Notes: generated by a model not told the origin, from the sequence alone. A stretch of DNA of 64,000 nucleotides from Stratiolaelaps scimitus (GCA_019614645.1 JABWDB010000005.1:19395001-19459000); one strand, 5' to 3'; positions 12,603 to 31,700 are shown, counted from the stretch's first letter. Numbers and translations are program-made.

Positions 12603-12864
12603 AGTTTCATGACGACTTTGGACAATTTAGAGTTTACAGTTCAACGAATGTACATGAGGCTGGCGAAGAAAGTTTATAGGTGAACTCTAATGTTGAGCAT
12701 TTGTCAGTCGCGTCCGTTTAGCGATAGAGGTTTCAGGTTTAAGAAAATGTATATTCTCGAGAATGGCTCTCAGATAGTCTCTATCTGTCTCATTCACATG
12801 CTGCATGCACAAGTTCGAAATATTTTCGTATGCAACAACTTTGTTCGTAAGAATTTCGTTCGTC

Positions 12865-12870
12865 AATAAA
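12865..12870 (+). promoter_or_regulatory. Polyadenylation signal for ECD
   Basis: AATAAA about 310 bases downstream of the ECD stop, the first clear one on this strand. It implies a 3' UTR of roughly 330 bases that includes the CAG/CTG palindrome. Confidence 0.6.
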
Positions 12871-13508
12871 TAATTGACCGAATGAATGCGTGGTTTAGAA
12901 AGACAATTCAGTTCTCATCGCGACAAAAATATTGATATTCAAGAAAGAAAATAAGTGGATCGAAATAGCAAATGATCACCGCTGATCAAGCGATACACCA
13001 TTCCATTACAGTCGAAACAACACAAAACCTTGTGGGATCCGAGATTAATTAAAAAAATGTGACATTCTTACAGGCGTTGATGTACAGCAATTGATTGAGA
13101 GAAGGTCCGAACTCCTCTCCGGTAGTGATGAATTATTTCGACGACAACTATATTCTGCAGAAGCGTATAACTAGCAGAGAGATTTTGACGTGTTCTATAC
13201 ATATATTCATTTGTTCTCAGAGGTGTTGTGGATGCGTGTCGATTACGTAAGGCCATTGTTCGCCAGTTGATATTCAAGAAAAAGTAGATGTATGAAATTA
13301 CGATTGCTTGAATCAATGGCTGGCAAAGGGCAGACACTCATAGTGAGTAATCCAGAAAAATGTGTTGATCTTATAAATACAGACATCGAATCAATATATG
13401 CCATTGGCAGATGAATGGACAGTAAACGGAAAAATAAATACGTCAGGTGTATTTTTCATCGGAGACGAATTATCGCTGAACGGAACTGCATTTTGGCTTG
13501 ATGTCCGC

Positions 13509-15468
13509 TTAGTAATTACACGTTGGAGCTGGTCGATTTTTTATTGAACCAAAATGCCTATTGTTGTCTGCCAACTGAGCCCTACTGTTTCGAAGGCTTT
13601 TTTTTGGCTTGGGTTCTTGTTCTTTGTTTCTGTCAGGGTGGTGAGCTGTGCTTGTCTTATCAGTCGACTTCCCAGAAGGCTTACGGTGAGGTATACAACG
13701 AGGTTTAGATACATACTTTGGTAAGGTTTCTCCCGCAGTTTCAACAACCTCTCGAGCAATTTCAACTGCACAGGAAGTTCTCACTATTTGACAAATCCTC
13801 AAAGACAGATCCGTAGTACTAAATGATGACAGATCCGTAGTTCAGAATGATAAGTGATACAGTCACAGGTGACTAGTTTCTCATAGCATTAGCTGCATTT
13901 CTGATCATACAAACATCCCCGCTTGGATTGTTATTTTCGGCTGGTCCCCTCCAGCTCTTCTCGCATCAGACCTATCTATTAGGCATTTGACCGCATGGTG
14001 GCGTCACGAGAAATGTCGGACGCGTTAACTTAAGCTCGTATGTTCCTTGAGTAGTAAGCAAGACAGCTAGGGTGTAGAACAACAACGAGGTAAGCGTAGG
14101 AAGAGACGAATTGTTCTAGAAATATGTACTAGATGTGTCAATAATAATACTAATAATAATATCAGCCTGTCAACTATCTTTGAGTTATCAGGTAAAACAG
14201 GCCTTGTATAAACAGCAGTAATAGGTAGACCTTTTAAAATGAAACAGATATAGCTACTGATGGACAAAATAGGAATGTCTTACAAAATCACATACAAATC
14301 TAATATTCACAAACGCTTTTCTAGTTGAACATTTCCAGGCTAGGTATATGCTCAGGACGACGGGTTCTTAACCATATAACGTAAAACGCACGATCCTTAG
14401 TTCGTCCCGTGAATTCTAATGAGGAGCGTCCATTGAATGGCTGCTGTCGGTAGCCGAGCGTCGCTTCATGTCCCGTTGCGTGAATCTGGACGCCTTCGGA
14501 ATAGTTCTTGTATCCACCATGTCTTTATTCGATGACATGCCTGAGGCGAGCCTTGCCTGTGGCCTTACTGTCGTTCGCGCATCGTTCAACTCAACGTGGT
14601 CTGACGCGTCCATAACCTGCGCATGGCAGGAGTCGACAACATCAAGAAAGAGTTTCTTCTCATTCTCCTGGAAAATATCGAATTAGATAACAGTATCAGA
14701 GCCATATGTCACTTCACACATTGGGCATGATGCACAATAATGTGAGAGTAGAGAACATACATATCTGATTGAATCTCAACTGCAGTGCACACGTCCTCGA
14801 AGTTTTACCATGGTGTGTGCTGGGTCACGAAGTATCGGCTGTGGTATAACTATAATACAATAGACGGATCGACTAGCATACATTATATATAATATACAGA
14901 GGAGCGAGTAATCAATCGCCTATCGTTCACTTCAATACGATCTCAAACCTTTCCGAAAACTGAAAATATACAATGTACATTATTGTAAAAAAGCATGCTA
15001 TATGTTTAACATCAATTACTAGTTCTGCAATCATAGCGATATTGGCACCATCTTTTCTAAGTACAAGTTCCGTCCTGTCGGATATCTCATGCAAGGAGTG
15101 ATTTTATTATATCGTCATTTTGCAACCTTTTGTATATCTGTACAATACCTAACGGTTATACAAAAAAACATCATCATTAACCAATGTTACTTGATAACTG
15201 ATTGAGTCACACTTTTGATGAGCTTTCGTATAGACAATGTACCTCCCTCCTGAAAGTAGATGCATGCATATCAATTCAGGGATAGGCGATATCCATTTTC
15301 CGCACTCAATTATAGTAACTATCCGAAACTAACATTAGTATAGTCGTTGGCGAACGCTTCCAGAAGGAGATCACCCCGCTGTTCGATGGATTGACAGAGC
15401 AACTTAAACACTCCGTCGTCGTCAAGTCGTACCAGCTCTTTAAAGCGAGGATTGTATCGAGCCAACAT
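13509..15468 (-). CDS. Unidentified minus-strand gene, C-terminal exons with two possible ends
   Basis: I do not recognise this protein. Exon 15468-15334 follows a good acceptor (ttcttctgcag), starts with ATG, encodes 45 residues beginning MLARYNPRFKELVRLDDDG, and ends at a gttagt donor in phase 0. Exon 14667-14569, after acceptor attttccag, encodes ENEKKLFLDVVDSCHAQVMD and onward, also in phase 0. It then either meets the strong donor ACA|gtaagg at 14568 or reads on to a stop at 14416, adding a polar tail ending SSHSMDAPH. A third candidate exon, 13765-13509, follows acceptor cctgtgcag. It has an 84-residue basic, Lys/Pro-rich frame starting near EIAREVVETAGETLPKYV, but that frame needs phase 1 entry. 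In phase 0 it would instead give a Leu-rich frame ending at 13541. Joined, the first two exons read as an amphipathic, helical, possibly HEAT/ARM-like segment. Upstream exons were not found. Convergent with ECD. Confidence 0.45.
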
Positions 15469-16206
15469 CTGCAGAAGAAGCCGAACAGGCAACGAAAGCT
15501 CAACACCTATTCCATATTGCGAGGAATGTCCGACACCTGATGCTTATGAGGGGATCGATGTTGTATTGGATGAGTAGTGTCTTTAATTATGCCTGACGTG
15601 CTGTTAGCGCAGCTAAACTTTGAGTGGATTTTCGGTTGTTTTTCTTGATTGCGTTGCAAGATTTCGGTGTCTATTTTTGTTTGGTATCTCGCTTTTGAAC
15701 AGCGCAGTTAAACGTATTGTATTAAAAAAAACTTAATAGCGAATGACCTTGATTAATTATATTCGTAGGCAAGTAAATAAATAGGTTCGTCGAAGTTTCG
15801 CTTAATCGAAGCTCCCCGCGTTTTATACATGATCGTATGATGAGAGTTGTGGAGACATGTGTTAAGCGGGACATACGTTGGAAGGAAGGTCTTGCCAGAC
15901 GCAATCGATAATCGCATACGAATATCTTGAGTTGTAGTATTCTGTAAAAATAGCAAAATTAGCACGTCTATTTCCAAATTAACTCTTGAACAGTGCGAAG
16001 TACAATTCACCTGAAATCGCCAAAGTTCATCTACCGGAATTATTAACCCGGGTATATATATATATATATATTGCAAGACTGGGGACTGAATGGTGCATAC
16101 TTCAATATACAATATGGATAGCTGCAATGATTGAAAAATGAAGTAATTGATGCAAGCTTGTAACGTATAAAAGCTACAGTAAAGTTGACGATTAGTTTTT
16201 ATACTT

Positions 16207-16305
16207 GTAGTAAGGAAGAGCATAAGCAAAGGTGGCCCCCAACAGGTTAAGAGCAGAAGACCTGTCACATAGGGAAACAGCTGAGGGTCAGCTCAAAAAA
16301 ACAAT
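16207..16305 (+). repeat. Dispersed repeat B, copy 1
   Basis: Shares the order of blocks AGTAAGGAAGAG, ATAAGCAAAGGTGGCCCCC, ACCTGTC and GAGGGTCAGCTC with 38688-38810, same orientation. This copy lacks about 25 bases in the middle. Likely an old non-autonomous mobile element; no ends or coding sequence were identified. Confidence 0.7.
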
Positions 16306-17645
16306 TTTTTATTATACTTGTAGTAGTGCTAATACAAGCAATGCCCGGACCTGCCGTACAACGCAAGTAGATGAGGTGGGCTCAGGCTAATGGGAGAACG
16401 TGTTAAATATGTTTAACTAGTAATTGATGCCAACCTACCGCAAGGGTTAAGCGTTACCAGACTTTGCCTTGGCGTGGTGCCCTCCAGTTGACCTTCCGAA
16501 ATCGATAGAGTAGTGTATAAAATTAGGAGCTTGACATGGTGATGTGGTATCACGGAATTGGAGAACATTGTAGTGATCCTCTGTAAGAACGGTATAGTGC
16601 TTCAATTTTAGCACGCAGTGCGTAACATGAATATGACAGTAGGTTTGTAATTCCCTCTGAATCACAGGTATATTCATATTCGAAGGAAGCATTCTCTGCG
16701 CATGCTCTTACTAAAAAAATCATTTCGATCTCTCACCGTATGAAATCTCGTCTGGCTGCTGTTAAACAACACGCTGCTAACTGGCGCGATCCGGCTGAAG
16801 GTAGTTGTTCCGCAGAAATTTGGGGGCCGCTTTGGCCAGGCACAAGGAACAGGTAAATGATACTTTCTTTTTGTCTTGGTAACCACCCACAATCAATGTT
16901 CCAATGCCAGGCTAGGATTCCTTCTCCTCGATATTGATTATGATCAGTTTGCAAATCTAAACGGGCACGAATGCCGCAATTGTGCGGGTGTAGAGCGACG
17001 AACAAACTAGCTAGATCATCAATAGACCGTACAGTAATTTACGTACGACGGCTCACAATGACTATCATGTGAGGCTGATAGGGCTGTTTTTGGTGTCATA
17101 AGACTGAACGAATGAATTTCAGTTCAATGCTGGACCCTGCGCTAACGTAAACTGACAGAGTCAAACGCTGTGGAATATATTCTACCCCCTAACGGCCAAC
17201 TGGATGGGCCATGACCCAGTAATTACGGATGCGGAGACGGCACAGCGAACAGGGAATGCCCAGTTATTGTTTGCGCTGTTTATCCTGCTGCTATTTGATA
17301 ATGTTTGTCTTTGCAATTAACGTGGCACACATGAATAGATTCATATCATCTAGGTGACTGCGTGACATTGCGCGGGAGGGGTGTTTTTTTGCTCTGTTTT
17401 TGCTATTGTTCTCAATCTTGTAAAAATAATAACCTACAAATCGAGCTAACCTTGACACCACAAGAAACTCTACGAATTGACAACGAGCTCAGGGAACAGT
17501 GACGACCCCGCCAGAAAGGTACACAGCTATTCAACGTATATTTAAGTATTTTCGGCTATGCAGCGGGTTCGCTCTCATCTCTGTTTGTTTATATGTACTT
17601 GAGATCATCAAAGGTATTCATGTTTTATTAAAAATACATTTTGCT

Positions 17646-17648
<3 letters not shown>

Positions 17649-17683
<35 letters not shown>
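17649..17683. repeat. (TA)n tract
   Basis: Pure TA run of about 35 bases in the gap between the unidentified gene and CPOX. Confidence 0.95.
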
Positions 17684-17684
<1 letters not shown>

Positions 17685-19678
17685 TCTCTCGAGATCTCTG
17701 TTCTTGTTGTCATTGGGAGGTTGGAAAGAATACCGGTGTCTCTATCGATTGGCGAGCGCAATGGTGAGCAGTGCCTGTACAATACGGTACCGCTTGGCAT
17801 GCGCTGCGCCAACACCCCGTACTCCGGTCTATTAAGACAGAGTTAAGCAGAAATCCCGAGCCCAGAGGGAATGTGAAATCCCGGAAGAAAATATGACACA
17901 TATTTCCAGCGTTGCGGGCCAACCAGCTACAGAATCGAATCGTCAAATGCACATCCTGAACCGGTGTAAATTATTTTATAAAATAGAATACTGATGATTC
18001 GTGTAATTAACGCATTTTCTTTTATTTACACTCCCTTTAGCGGCGGAGGGGGGGCTTTGGCTTTCTTCAGGTAATATATAATCTAGATCTAAAAGAACTA
18101 CCAAATGTGAAGTGCTCTTGTGGTTCGCCATGCAAACATTTTGTTTACAGTTTCTTTCCTAGCAAAACAATTGTGCTTATGTTGCCCTGTCAATACTTTG
18201 TTGGTTTTTAAATTCGTCTTGCTTGTTGTATTCGACTATCCGTATAATTTGAAATGGCAGATCTTGTCTTCTAGCTGAATCAAATATCGCGATCTTTTTT
18301 TGATATGTTATTAGCGAGGGTTTAAAGTTTGCAACACTAAACACCTTCCTAACAGGTCCCGCCAATAGGTTCCGTTCGTGAATATAATCTAGCGAATATA
18401 GGTATCCCTATTTGGACGACTTTTCCTAAATCAATACAGGTTTGAATGTTTGAGATGCGGCTATCTGTTGACCGAATGTGCGTTAACCGAATTTGTGAAA
18501 TGAAAAATAGATCCTCACATTGATAACTGCACGAAGCCGTTCAATTAGTTGGTTGGCCTAGGACGACATAGGATCGGGTTGATAAAAGCAGTGCGGCCTT
18601 TTTTTTCAGTGCTGGTTGTATCCTTCCCGTTGATCGATGATTTACTAATATGATCGAGATATTCGACAGCCGCCACTGTAACGATTATGTGTGTTTCATT
18701 CGAGTGTACAGACTTGTAATTTAGTTACGTCGGTTCATACACCAGATTCGTTCGATTGCAAAGTAAGTTGCTGATCTGAATCTACTCTTTTTAAAAACGA
18801 AATGCTGAATTATTGTGGACTTTTCAAAAGAAAAAAAGTACAACTTCGTGCAGAGATGATTGAGGGACGATAAAGAAAACGACACTTATGCATCAGCAAC
18901 GGCTTTTTTTATTGTTATGATTTATTTATAATCTGCATATGATTTATACGACACCTAGGTATAACGAATTATCTACGTCATTATAAAACATTATTACAGA
19001 GAACATTTGGCATATGTAACAGTATATATGACGTCGACCTATGACGTAATTAGCGACGTGCGTTCGTCGTGCACAAAATGGTCTTAAAAATAGTTGTACA
19101 ATAACAGTAGTATTCATACAACCACCAGTGCTAGGAACTGCACGCTTTCGTCTAACGTCCACAGTTGCACCCTTCTGTATAAACTGTTCTTTTGTATTTC
19201 TATAGCATGCATTCAGTTATCTGGCTGAATGCGAATCTCTGAACATCTGTACAATATTTATACAGCCAGCCTATTGTACAGTACCATGACGGTGCAGAAT
19301 AACCAATTATCTGTCTATCTATCAACCTATCTACGGCTCTAGAAGCAGCATCATCTGATCTAATCGATGCAGCAACTATCAGCAAATGATATGATCTTAT
19401 TGTTAAAAATATTTTTAAGCTCTGCTTCTATATGCTTAAAATGCATTAGTAATAATAATATAATACCTAGAAAGGCAGCCTGTCAGAGCAGTTTCCAGCC
19501 GCCTCCCAGCTAACGATTTTGCGCTACCTCAGGATGATAGCGGAGGGTTCTTGGATGATAAAAAAAATATATAGTAATTACTCCTGTCTAGCTGGAAATG
19601 GGTCCATACAACATTTCTCTTGTAACGTAATCTTGCGCTCATATCTAAACATATACCATTCCGTTACGTAAGTATAAT

Positions 19679-24241
<4,563 letters not shown>

Positions 24242-27200
24242 GGTGACACCCCAAGTATTGTACTGCTAACGGCAGTCAGTTTGAAAGAGCGACGCACGAT
24301 CATACAATAACGGGCAGGATAGCAGCTGCAGCAGCAAAGAAAAACACCACGCGAAGGCACTGCTCTATACACGGCTTTCGATCAACGCCACCAACGTCTC
24401 TCGTTCAGGTGTCAGTTGTCTCCTGTGCAGACAGCCCTCTTGCCAAGAGGATCCATGCCCCGCCTATCAAAGATTGGCGAACCGAACAGCTGGCAGCGTC
24501 AACACGGCATGAAAGCGAATATTCGATACAAGAGTGAGCGATGAGCCAGTGTTTGGGTAAGTGGCGCGCAGGTATCCCTCTCCGGCGGTAGCTTTTCATC
24601 TGTGAGTCAATCTCTGAGAAGCGGAGCTCTGCCCGATGCGCACGAACAGAATGCACGGCAGTTCGAATCGTATCGTTTCGCGCGCAGGATATGTCTGTAC
24701 AATTTATTACTCCAGATATGATAACTTTCGAAATAGGTCCCAATTGAGAGCAATGGTGAGCAAACGTTGCTGAGTGAACTGCAGGGTCCATACACCCAAT
24801 TACGTCATGAAACATTTCAATCGTCTGCACACACACACACATTATATGTCTATAAATGTTGGTAAAGTGAACGAGTTAATTCCATCGATGAATGTATCTA
24901 TACCTTTCCGTGTGTTATATCTTAACAGCAAAAGGGTTGAGTTGACCGCAAAGAGCGGAGGGTATTAAAACAAATCAGCTTTTCGAGACACGTGAATTAG
25001 CTATTATATATTTCATATTATTAATTGATATTTAATTCGTTTGTATGAATGCAATGAGAATAACTCAACTATACATGAATCGTAATAGGTTGTCCGAACG
25101 ACACGACAATATAACAGAGCTTTCCCTAAAGAACAATAATCCAAAGTGTAAACTTCCGCTTGGCTTAACCCGTACGCCGATAAATGTACTTTATTCCGAG
25201 TTCCCCGACCGTCTTTCGCTCCCTCGTGATCTATACAATTCCATTGTAACACCACTCCTGAGTCATCTCACAGCATGACTGACCTCACGAGAAGTCGATA
25301 GCGATGATCTATTATAGCTAGCTAAACTATTATAATAGCTGTAAGTGAAATGTTTCATCGACCGTAAGGCCCTGCCTTGCGCGGCGGCCTAGGCTCGACT
25401 TGCTAATAGCCCGACGTTGCAGGCGCACGGCGGAGAAGGGCAGGCCATAGTGGAGAGGCGCATCTCCTCTCGGTTTCGGGGTCACAACGGCTGCGCCAAA
25501 GACACTCCAACTCGCTCTGCTCTGCTTGCCCTCCTTAGCTAGACGGCCGCCGCTGCCCTGCTGTTCATACAGCAGTCCGCGGTTCAGTCGTCCGTGCCGC
25601 CCACACAGATCAGACGCACTGAGCGACGACGGAGGGCCCATCACAGAAGCTCGAAACAGCTGACTACGGGAGGTCCATCCCGCTGTTGGCTATCTCCTCA
25701 GTTTGGATATTTTTTTCTGCTCTGTTTTACAACAAATCGAGCTCCGTTTCTGCTGGGAGATCCTGCCCACCGAACGTATCCACAGTGGGGAATCATCGCG
25801 AGACGAATGATCGTTTGCGCCGGGCTGTCACCCTGCGCTTTGCCGGCTGACTAGTTTCCTCTACGTGTTGTGCAGTCGTTTCTTCAAATCGAATCCACTT
25901 GGTGGATTTTTTTCTGTTGTATCTGCTGTTGCTGCTACTGCTGCTGCCACTGATCGAAAAGAGCAGCTCCATTGTTTGAATTAGTGGGACGCAAGTTAGC
26001 ATCAGCTACAAGTTGCTGTGGCCGTCGCGAGTTGTTCCAGTTGCTGAGACATTGTCAGTGTGTCTTTGTCGTCCGTGTAACAGATGTTGTGACAGCGGCT
26101 GAAACGGGGGGGGCTAGGCAGGACGAGCAGCAAATGCAGCTGTCCTGACGCGCACTCCAGCGAGTTGACGACGAACGTCTACCAGTTATCGTCACCAATG
26201 TGGCCCGTTGGCAGCTGTCATTGTTGTTGTGGTTGTTGTTATTGTTGTTGCAATTGCTAGTCGGTCGGCTAACGTTGTCGACATAATGTAACATCGTAAC
26301 ATTGTGCCTTACCCGCCGCTATCACAGCCAGAGCTATCTACAGAAAGCTGACGTCTTGAGTTGTGCTAACTACAGACATTGTATTGCTCGTGCGACAGAA
26401 GACAAAATACAGAATCAGGGGGCAGCAGTAGCTGTACTGTCAGAAAATTCGCTTGAACGCTCGTGCTAAATGGGGGTGACACTATCCATGCTTTAGCAGG
26501 GAGTACCGTCCCAGTAAAGTGCAGTGCTCGCCAGCCATCTATTATACAGCGTCTACACCATATAGCGCCTAACTTCGAATGTCATTGTCACCCTGCAAAT
26601 AGTGACATTCACCTCAGCTTAAGCTCCAGTCATTATGACACTTGGCTGCCGACTACATCAGCACAACAGCGAGGGTTTATCTGGCTATTATTTCTCGCCA
26701 GTGAATGGATGGTAACGGTGGAATCCGCCTCTCCAACTGTGTTCGCTCTATGAAAGGTGATCGCCGAACCGCGTCGGGCCCCTGCAGCATATCGCGAACA
26801 TTGCTGCCAGGCTCAGAGAGGCAGGTGGACTCGAGACAGTGTCCTATTCACCTGGGTAGTCGTTCGTTCCCAGTGGCTACGTACACAACGTGGCGTGCCA
26901 TAGAATACGTGAGATATCGGATCCACGAGCCGACCGTAACTCCTTTTTGGCGAAGAGCGTGCACAGCGTGGAGTACAGAGGAGTGCAATGGCAACAGAAG
27001 CTACTGGATATTGATGCTCTAGAAGTTGTTGCTGTTGTTGTAGAAGTTGTTCTTGTTGCCGTTGTATAATAATATTAATACGTGGATGGCTCGAGGCGGG
27101 AACGACGCTGGTGGCAAACAGAATTGCGGTAACATCTGTTGATGATGGACTGCGGACTCGGAGTGACTGGAGTCCAGGGTATCAGCAGGCGATTAGATGT

Positions 27201-27427
27201 CCTACGCACTATATGAAAAATCTATGAAGGACGTGTGTAACTGTACGCCCGGGCGCCGTCTGTGATATTATCGCGAATCACGGAGAGACCCGTGAACTGT
27301 TCCTGTTTGCTGTATACGATGTTATGTATGATTACGAAGCACACTATTGGAACAAGGTGACAGATAGGCCAGGACCTGGCTTGAGACCCAAATCTGAAAC
27401 GTCTGAGACGGGCGATTCAACAGAACA
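24242..27427. other. Divergent promoter region between CPOX and TMCO4
   Basis: No recognised protein. GC-rich blocks at about 25350-25650 and 26740-26830, CAA/TTG-rich stretches at 26219-26255 and 27025-27065, and a CCAAT-type motif on the CPOX side. Several short frames on both strands show no family motifs. It probably contains both transcription starts and the 5' UTRs. Confidence 0.5.
24472..24479 (-). promoter_or_regulatory. Possible CCAAT box upstream of CPOX
   Basis: CGCCAATC on the minus strand about 230 bases upstream of the CPOX ATG. A similar motif sits at a similar distance upstream of SUDS3. Motif match only; no other promoter element was confirmed. Confidence 0.25.
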
Positions 27428-28683
27428 ATGGCAGATCATAGCAACATCAAGCCGAGCGTGCTCAACAGCGCGGGTGAGTAGTCTAATCGAAGTCGACTCA
27501 TTTATTAGACATATTTCTCTCTCTCTGGTATTTTTGGATTGGGCTGAGCGCAGTCGGCGGTATCGAACATCCCACGCTGGTAATTGCTCAGAAAATGCGT
27601 TGCTCTTCGTTCACTGAGATTCGTGGTGTGGTGACATTTGAGTGGCCTCCAACAGTCCATTAAATTGAAGTCGAACTTCGATCCTGTTCAACAAATGTCG
27701 TAGGGTCAACTTACGCCGACCTTCAATAACGAACTGTTCAATGTTCGAAGTGACGAATTGTCTTACGATACAATTGTGGCTCTGTTCTCTATATTTTGAT
27801 ATATTAATATGTAGTGGTTTATTATATGATAATATGTAGTAGTTTATACTTAGTTATATTCCAGACTGGTTTAGTGATAATATTCTGTTATCATGAAACC
27901 AGTTGTAAGCTCTCCTAGCACAATCCAACTAATATTCAGCCAAAGTTATTCACGCGTTGACCTTACGCGGCCAGATTCGTTGGAGCGATTTATCCGAAAC
28001 TTTTCGCTATTTACTCCAAAAGCATTGGGCCCATTTTACTGCTACTATTGCGTCGACACAAAGCCGCTATCAATCAAGTTCAACAAAACTATACTAGCTC
28101 ATATTTCTCACACATCTATACATATATATATATATATATATATACAAAAAGTCGTTCATACAAAAAGTATTAGATGTTACCCTGGACGTGCTGCTAGCAT
28201 TGTTCTACAGCTGCCCGGCTGGGGCAGCGTTCAGTGCTTGAGGCTTTCCTTGTTATCAGATTATTTTTTTGGCCAATTTCAGCCACATAGGTGGGTGTCA
28301 ATTGCTATGAGTCACCATGCGGTAGGTGACGCTATCCGTCCAGGTTATACAGGAAGATACCTAGGTTAGTCTGCTCCGTCCTGTATGTAAATACTCCTAT
28401 AAGAAGGACTATACTCGGTGATCATACCTGTATCGAAATCGAGCGGCGAGAGTTAAATGGTGACTCCGCACCGGCTGTGCGTTGCCACGCACTCCGTGGT
28501 CAACTGACTCGCGTTGAGTATGGCGACTGCCACTGGAGACATCACCGCGATAAAATGAATTTCGTCCCGGATCATCCGCGACCGTTTTCTACTAATCTGC
28601 CTATCTGCTCGAGCGCCATTACGATACAATTTAGGTATAATTTAGATATGACCGTGATCATCCTGAAGCTGGAGTGTTTACTG

Positions 28684-28736
<53 letters not shown>

Positions 28737-31700
28737 GAAATTATCCGGGAAATCGCCTGCCGACAGACATTGCCAGTGGTTGAAATGGCTGAAAATGCTT
28801 GCGTCAAACTTAGAACGTGATAAATGATGTTAGATACGTGATTGGCTGGCTGGTCGGTTATGGGTAGATAATACACGCTATGTAACATTCTCGTTGCAGC
28901 ACGTGTAGCCCAGAAACTATAATAAGGATATGCCCAAAGTGGCGAAGTTGCATTGCCACTGCACATCTATGTTATTATTGTCTGTTGCTAGTGCCGATCA
29001 CCCTATCTATTGTACATTGTATGCAAATATAAAATAATATCAAAAGCCGAAGTGTTGTTTTTGGTCACAGCGAATTGCGCTGACATAGTCAGTAATGAAA
29101 TCGATATGGCAAATGTCACAGTGTCGTGATATTTCTTTGAGATTCCCTCTCGTCTCGTTCACTAAGGGATACGTTATGTATGACGAAGTCAGTATTCGTA
29201 ATCTAAGCAAATCTGTGGTGGGTGCGCGAATGATTCATTTCATTTTTTCGTAAAACAGGACAAACACGTTAGTATTTACTTAACGTATATTTTTATATCA
29301 TATGGAATATCACATTCTGGCATCATCACTGTGCATGTGAGATGCCAGCATGGAACTTGGACATATTTGTTCACGAGTGAATTATTAATTTATTTAGCGG
29401 AATCATATGGGAAATGTCATAAAGGTTCATAAAAAATGTTCTCCAGAAAGCCTACTTCCCACGGCTTTCATGGTAATTTGAGGGGAGAGGTTCTGCTGGC
29501 TCCGCGCAAACTCACGCCCCCTATTTATACTAGGCCTTGATGACCTAGGATAGGTCTCAAGGCTGTTTTTCTTTGCTGACGTCATACCACGAGGCATTTG
29601 CGAAGCGCGTCCTAAAGGTTGCCATAGTTAAATCGATAAGAGCGTATGAAGAACTACGTTGCCGCTTAGTAGACCCAAATCATCCATAGGGTTCCGCGAG
29701 AAGAAAACCTTGCGTGGGAATTTAAACCCAGGCGCTAATTAGTTATACAATAATCATAGATGAGGGGAAAACACTTGTTATATTCTCTTATCTGAATCAT
29801 ATACGTAAGTACCTATGCTACTGTTAGGCTCATTCCGTCTTCTCTCTCCTACTTCTGAGGTTCTTCTATTTAAATCTAGAGAGGGAGCTGCAGCGCAACA
29901 ATCATACACAGTTAGTTACCAGTTATACAACTGGACATGAGCGAATCATATCTATGTAATAGATGTAAGTCTCAACTAACGTAACTTTAACGTACACTGT
30001 AGATTGGATGTTGCATGGCAGTTACCCTGTTTGCCATTTTACGAATTTGTCACAAAGGACTCCTTGATTCGAATGATGAATTCCTTGCAGAATATGAAAA
30101 GTATGGCGCGGACGTACTCACCCGTCGGCTCCAGGAACCGTTCGCCACACAACTAGGGGAAGCTGGGCGCTACTCGTACTGTGCCCTTGTAGCTCTGGGT
30201 CTACAGCGGTTGTTTCCGGCCGATTTTGATGAGCCGTTTCGATTAGCGACACTCAAAAACTTTGGATCACACCTCAGCATGCCTGAACAGGTCGGTTTCT
30301 TCATAGGGTGTAATGCATTGGAAAAAGCAACGACGATTACTATAATCGCAATAATATTAACAATAATAATAATAATAATATGATGATGATGATAATAAGA
30401 ACAATGGTAACAATAAATCGTTCTTATCTTTGTAGAATATGCCTGTGATGTACGCGTTGCTTGGCGGCGAAGCAGGTGGTGAGCTTGAGCCGTATATAAA
30501 TATCCTTCGAGATGAGGCCGCCCTTCAACATGGCTTCATGCGACTTCTTCAGGATCTCGTTGTATTTGCTGTACACAGAGGTATGATTGGTGCTCAGAGA
30601 CTATTTTCTATCTATCTGCCGACAGTTGCCCACATTTATTGGAGGCCATTTAATCGATTGAAGAAATGGCACACCTGAATGGCTATCTTGCGCCTTTCAT
30701 TAATTCCCACCAAGGATATCTAGCGGTATGCAACCTACGACTAATACGAATTGAATCGAGAGAAGTTCGGGTCTTTTCCAACAATCATTATTATTATTAT
30801 TATTTGTTATTAAATGATGGTGTTCACAGTTCTGCATATTTTTCATTTGCGAAACCATGTTCGTGTCTTAATTTTGCTCTCGTCATCGCATGCGCATTTC
30901 CATTAGGTTGCCCGATTTGGCCAATTAGACTCAACCATAGTCACCCTGTCAGTGACTGGCATATTACACGTTATAGTCGATTGCAATTTTATATTCCACA
31001 TCTTGTATTCATATCTAACCGTCCTATATGCGACACGTCTTATCTATTGCACGCTATCAGGACTGCTGACAGGTAATTAACTGGCCCACCACATCGTGCC
31101 ATCACACTCAATTTACGTGCACAAAGTAACACATAATAACAACATCGACGTTTGTTGTCGTATCGTATATTTTCGTGTTTATGCATCATCTGCCCGTTTA
31201 GTTATGGAATTCTCTACACACCTGTAGTCGTCTATTTAGCATGTGGGTGGCACTAGTCGATACCAAATGGCAATCAACACTGCGAAAAGTTCACATGATC
31301 TTTTCGCTAATTCACCAAGAGGTAGTCGCCGCGTCGTAAATCAAATCCTCCCTCGCCGCTAACTAAGCTGCAGAGAAAAGAAGAGTCACGACGTCGTTAA
31401 TATTCTAATTATTCTAATTATTATTACTAAGCCCATTCAATAGAATGCAATAAGAGATTATCTCAGCCTCGACCAGCGCTCATTATTATTCTTGTATAGG
31501 CACACGTTAGGTACTAATACGCTGTGTTATTATATCTGAGAATTCCGAGATAATTAGGGACCGGCGTGGTATTTATCTGCTGCATTTCGCTGTTACCGTT
31601 GTTGTTGTCGTTGTGGTTACGTGTGATCAATCACCACAATTAGGTGTCTACGATGCACGGATGCGTGTTTTCGTATTGTATACGGCTCGGCAACTTCACG

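Larger units (their letters stand above)
15469..19678. other. Gap between the unidentified gene and CPOX
   Basis: No recognised gene. Holds (TA)n tracts at 16053-16071 and 17649-17683, copy one of a dispersed repeat (16207-16305), and several short frames without family motifs. It may contain undetected 5' exons of the unidentified gene and the CPOX 3' UTR. TTTATT at 18921-18926 would be an AATAAA signal on the minus strand, about 755 bases past the CPOX stop. Confidence 0.5.

Noticed and set aside
30015..30089. ATG at 30015 as the TMCO4 start
   Set aside because: The 75 bases before 30090 end in a good acceptor (ttccttgcag) and the phase matches the exon at 27428-27473; composition before the acceptor looks intronic.
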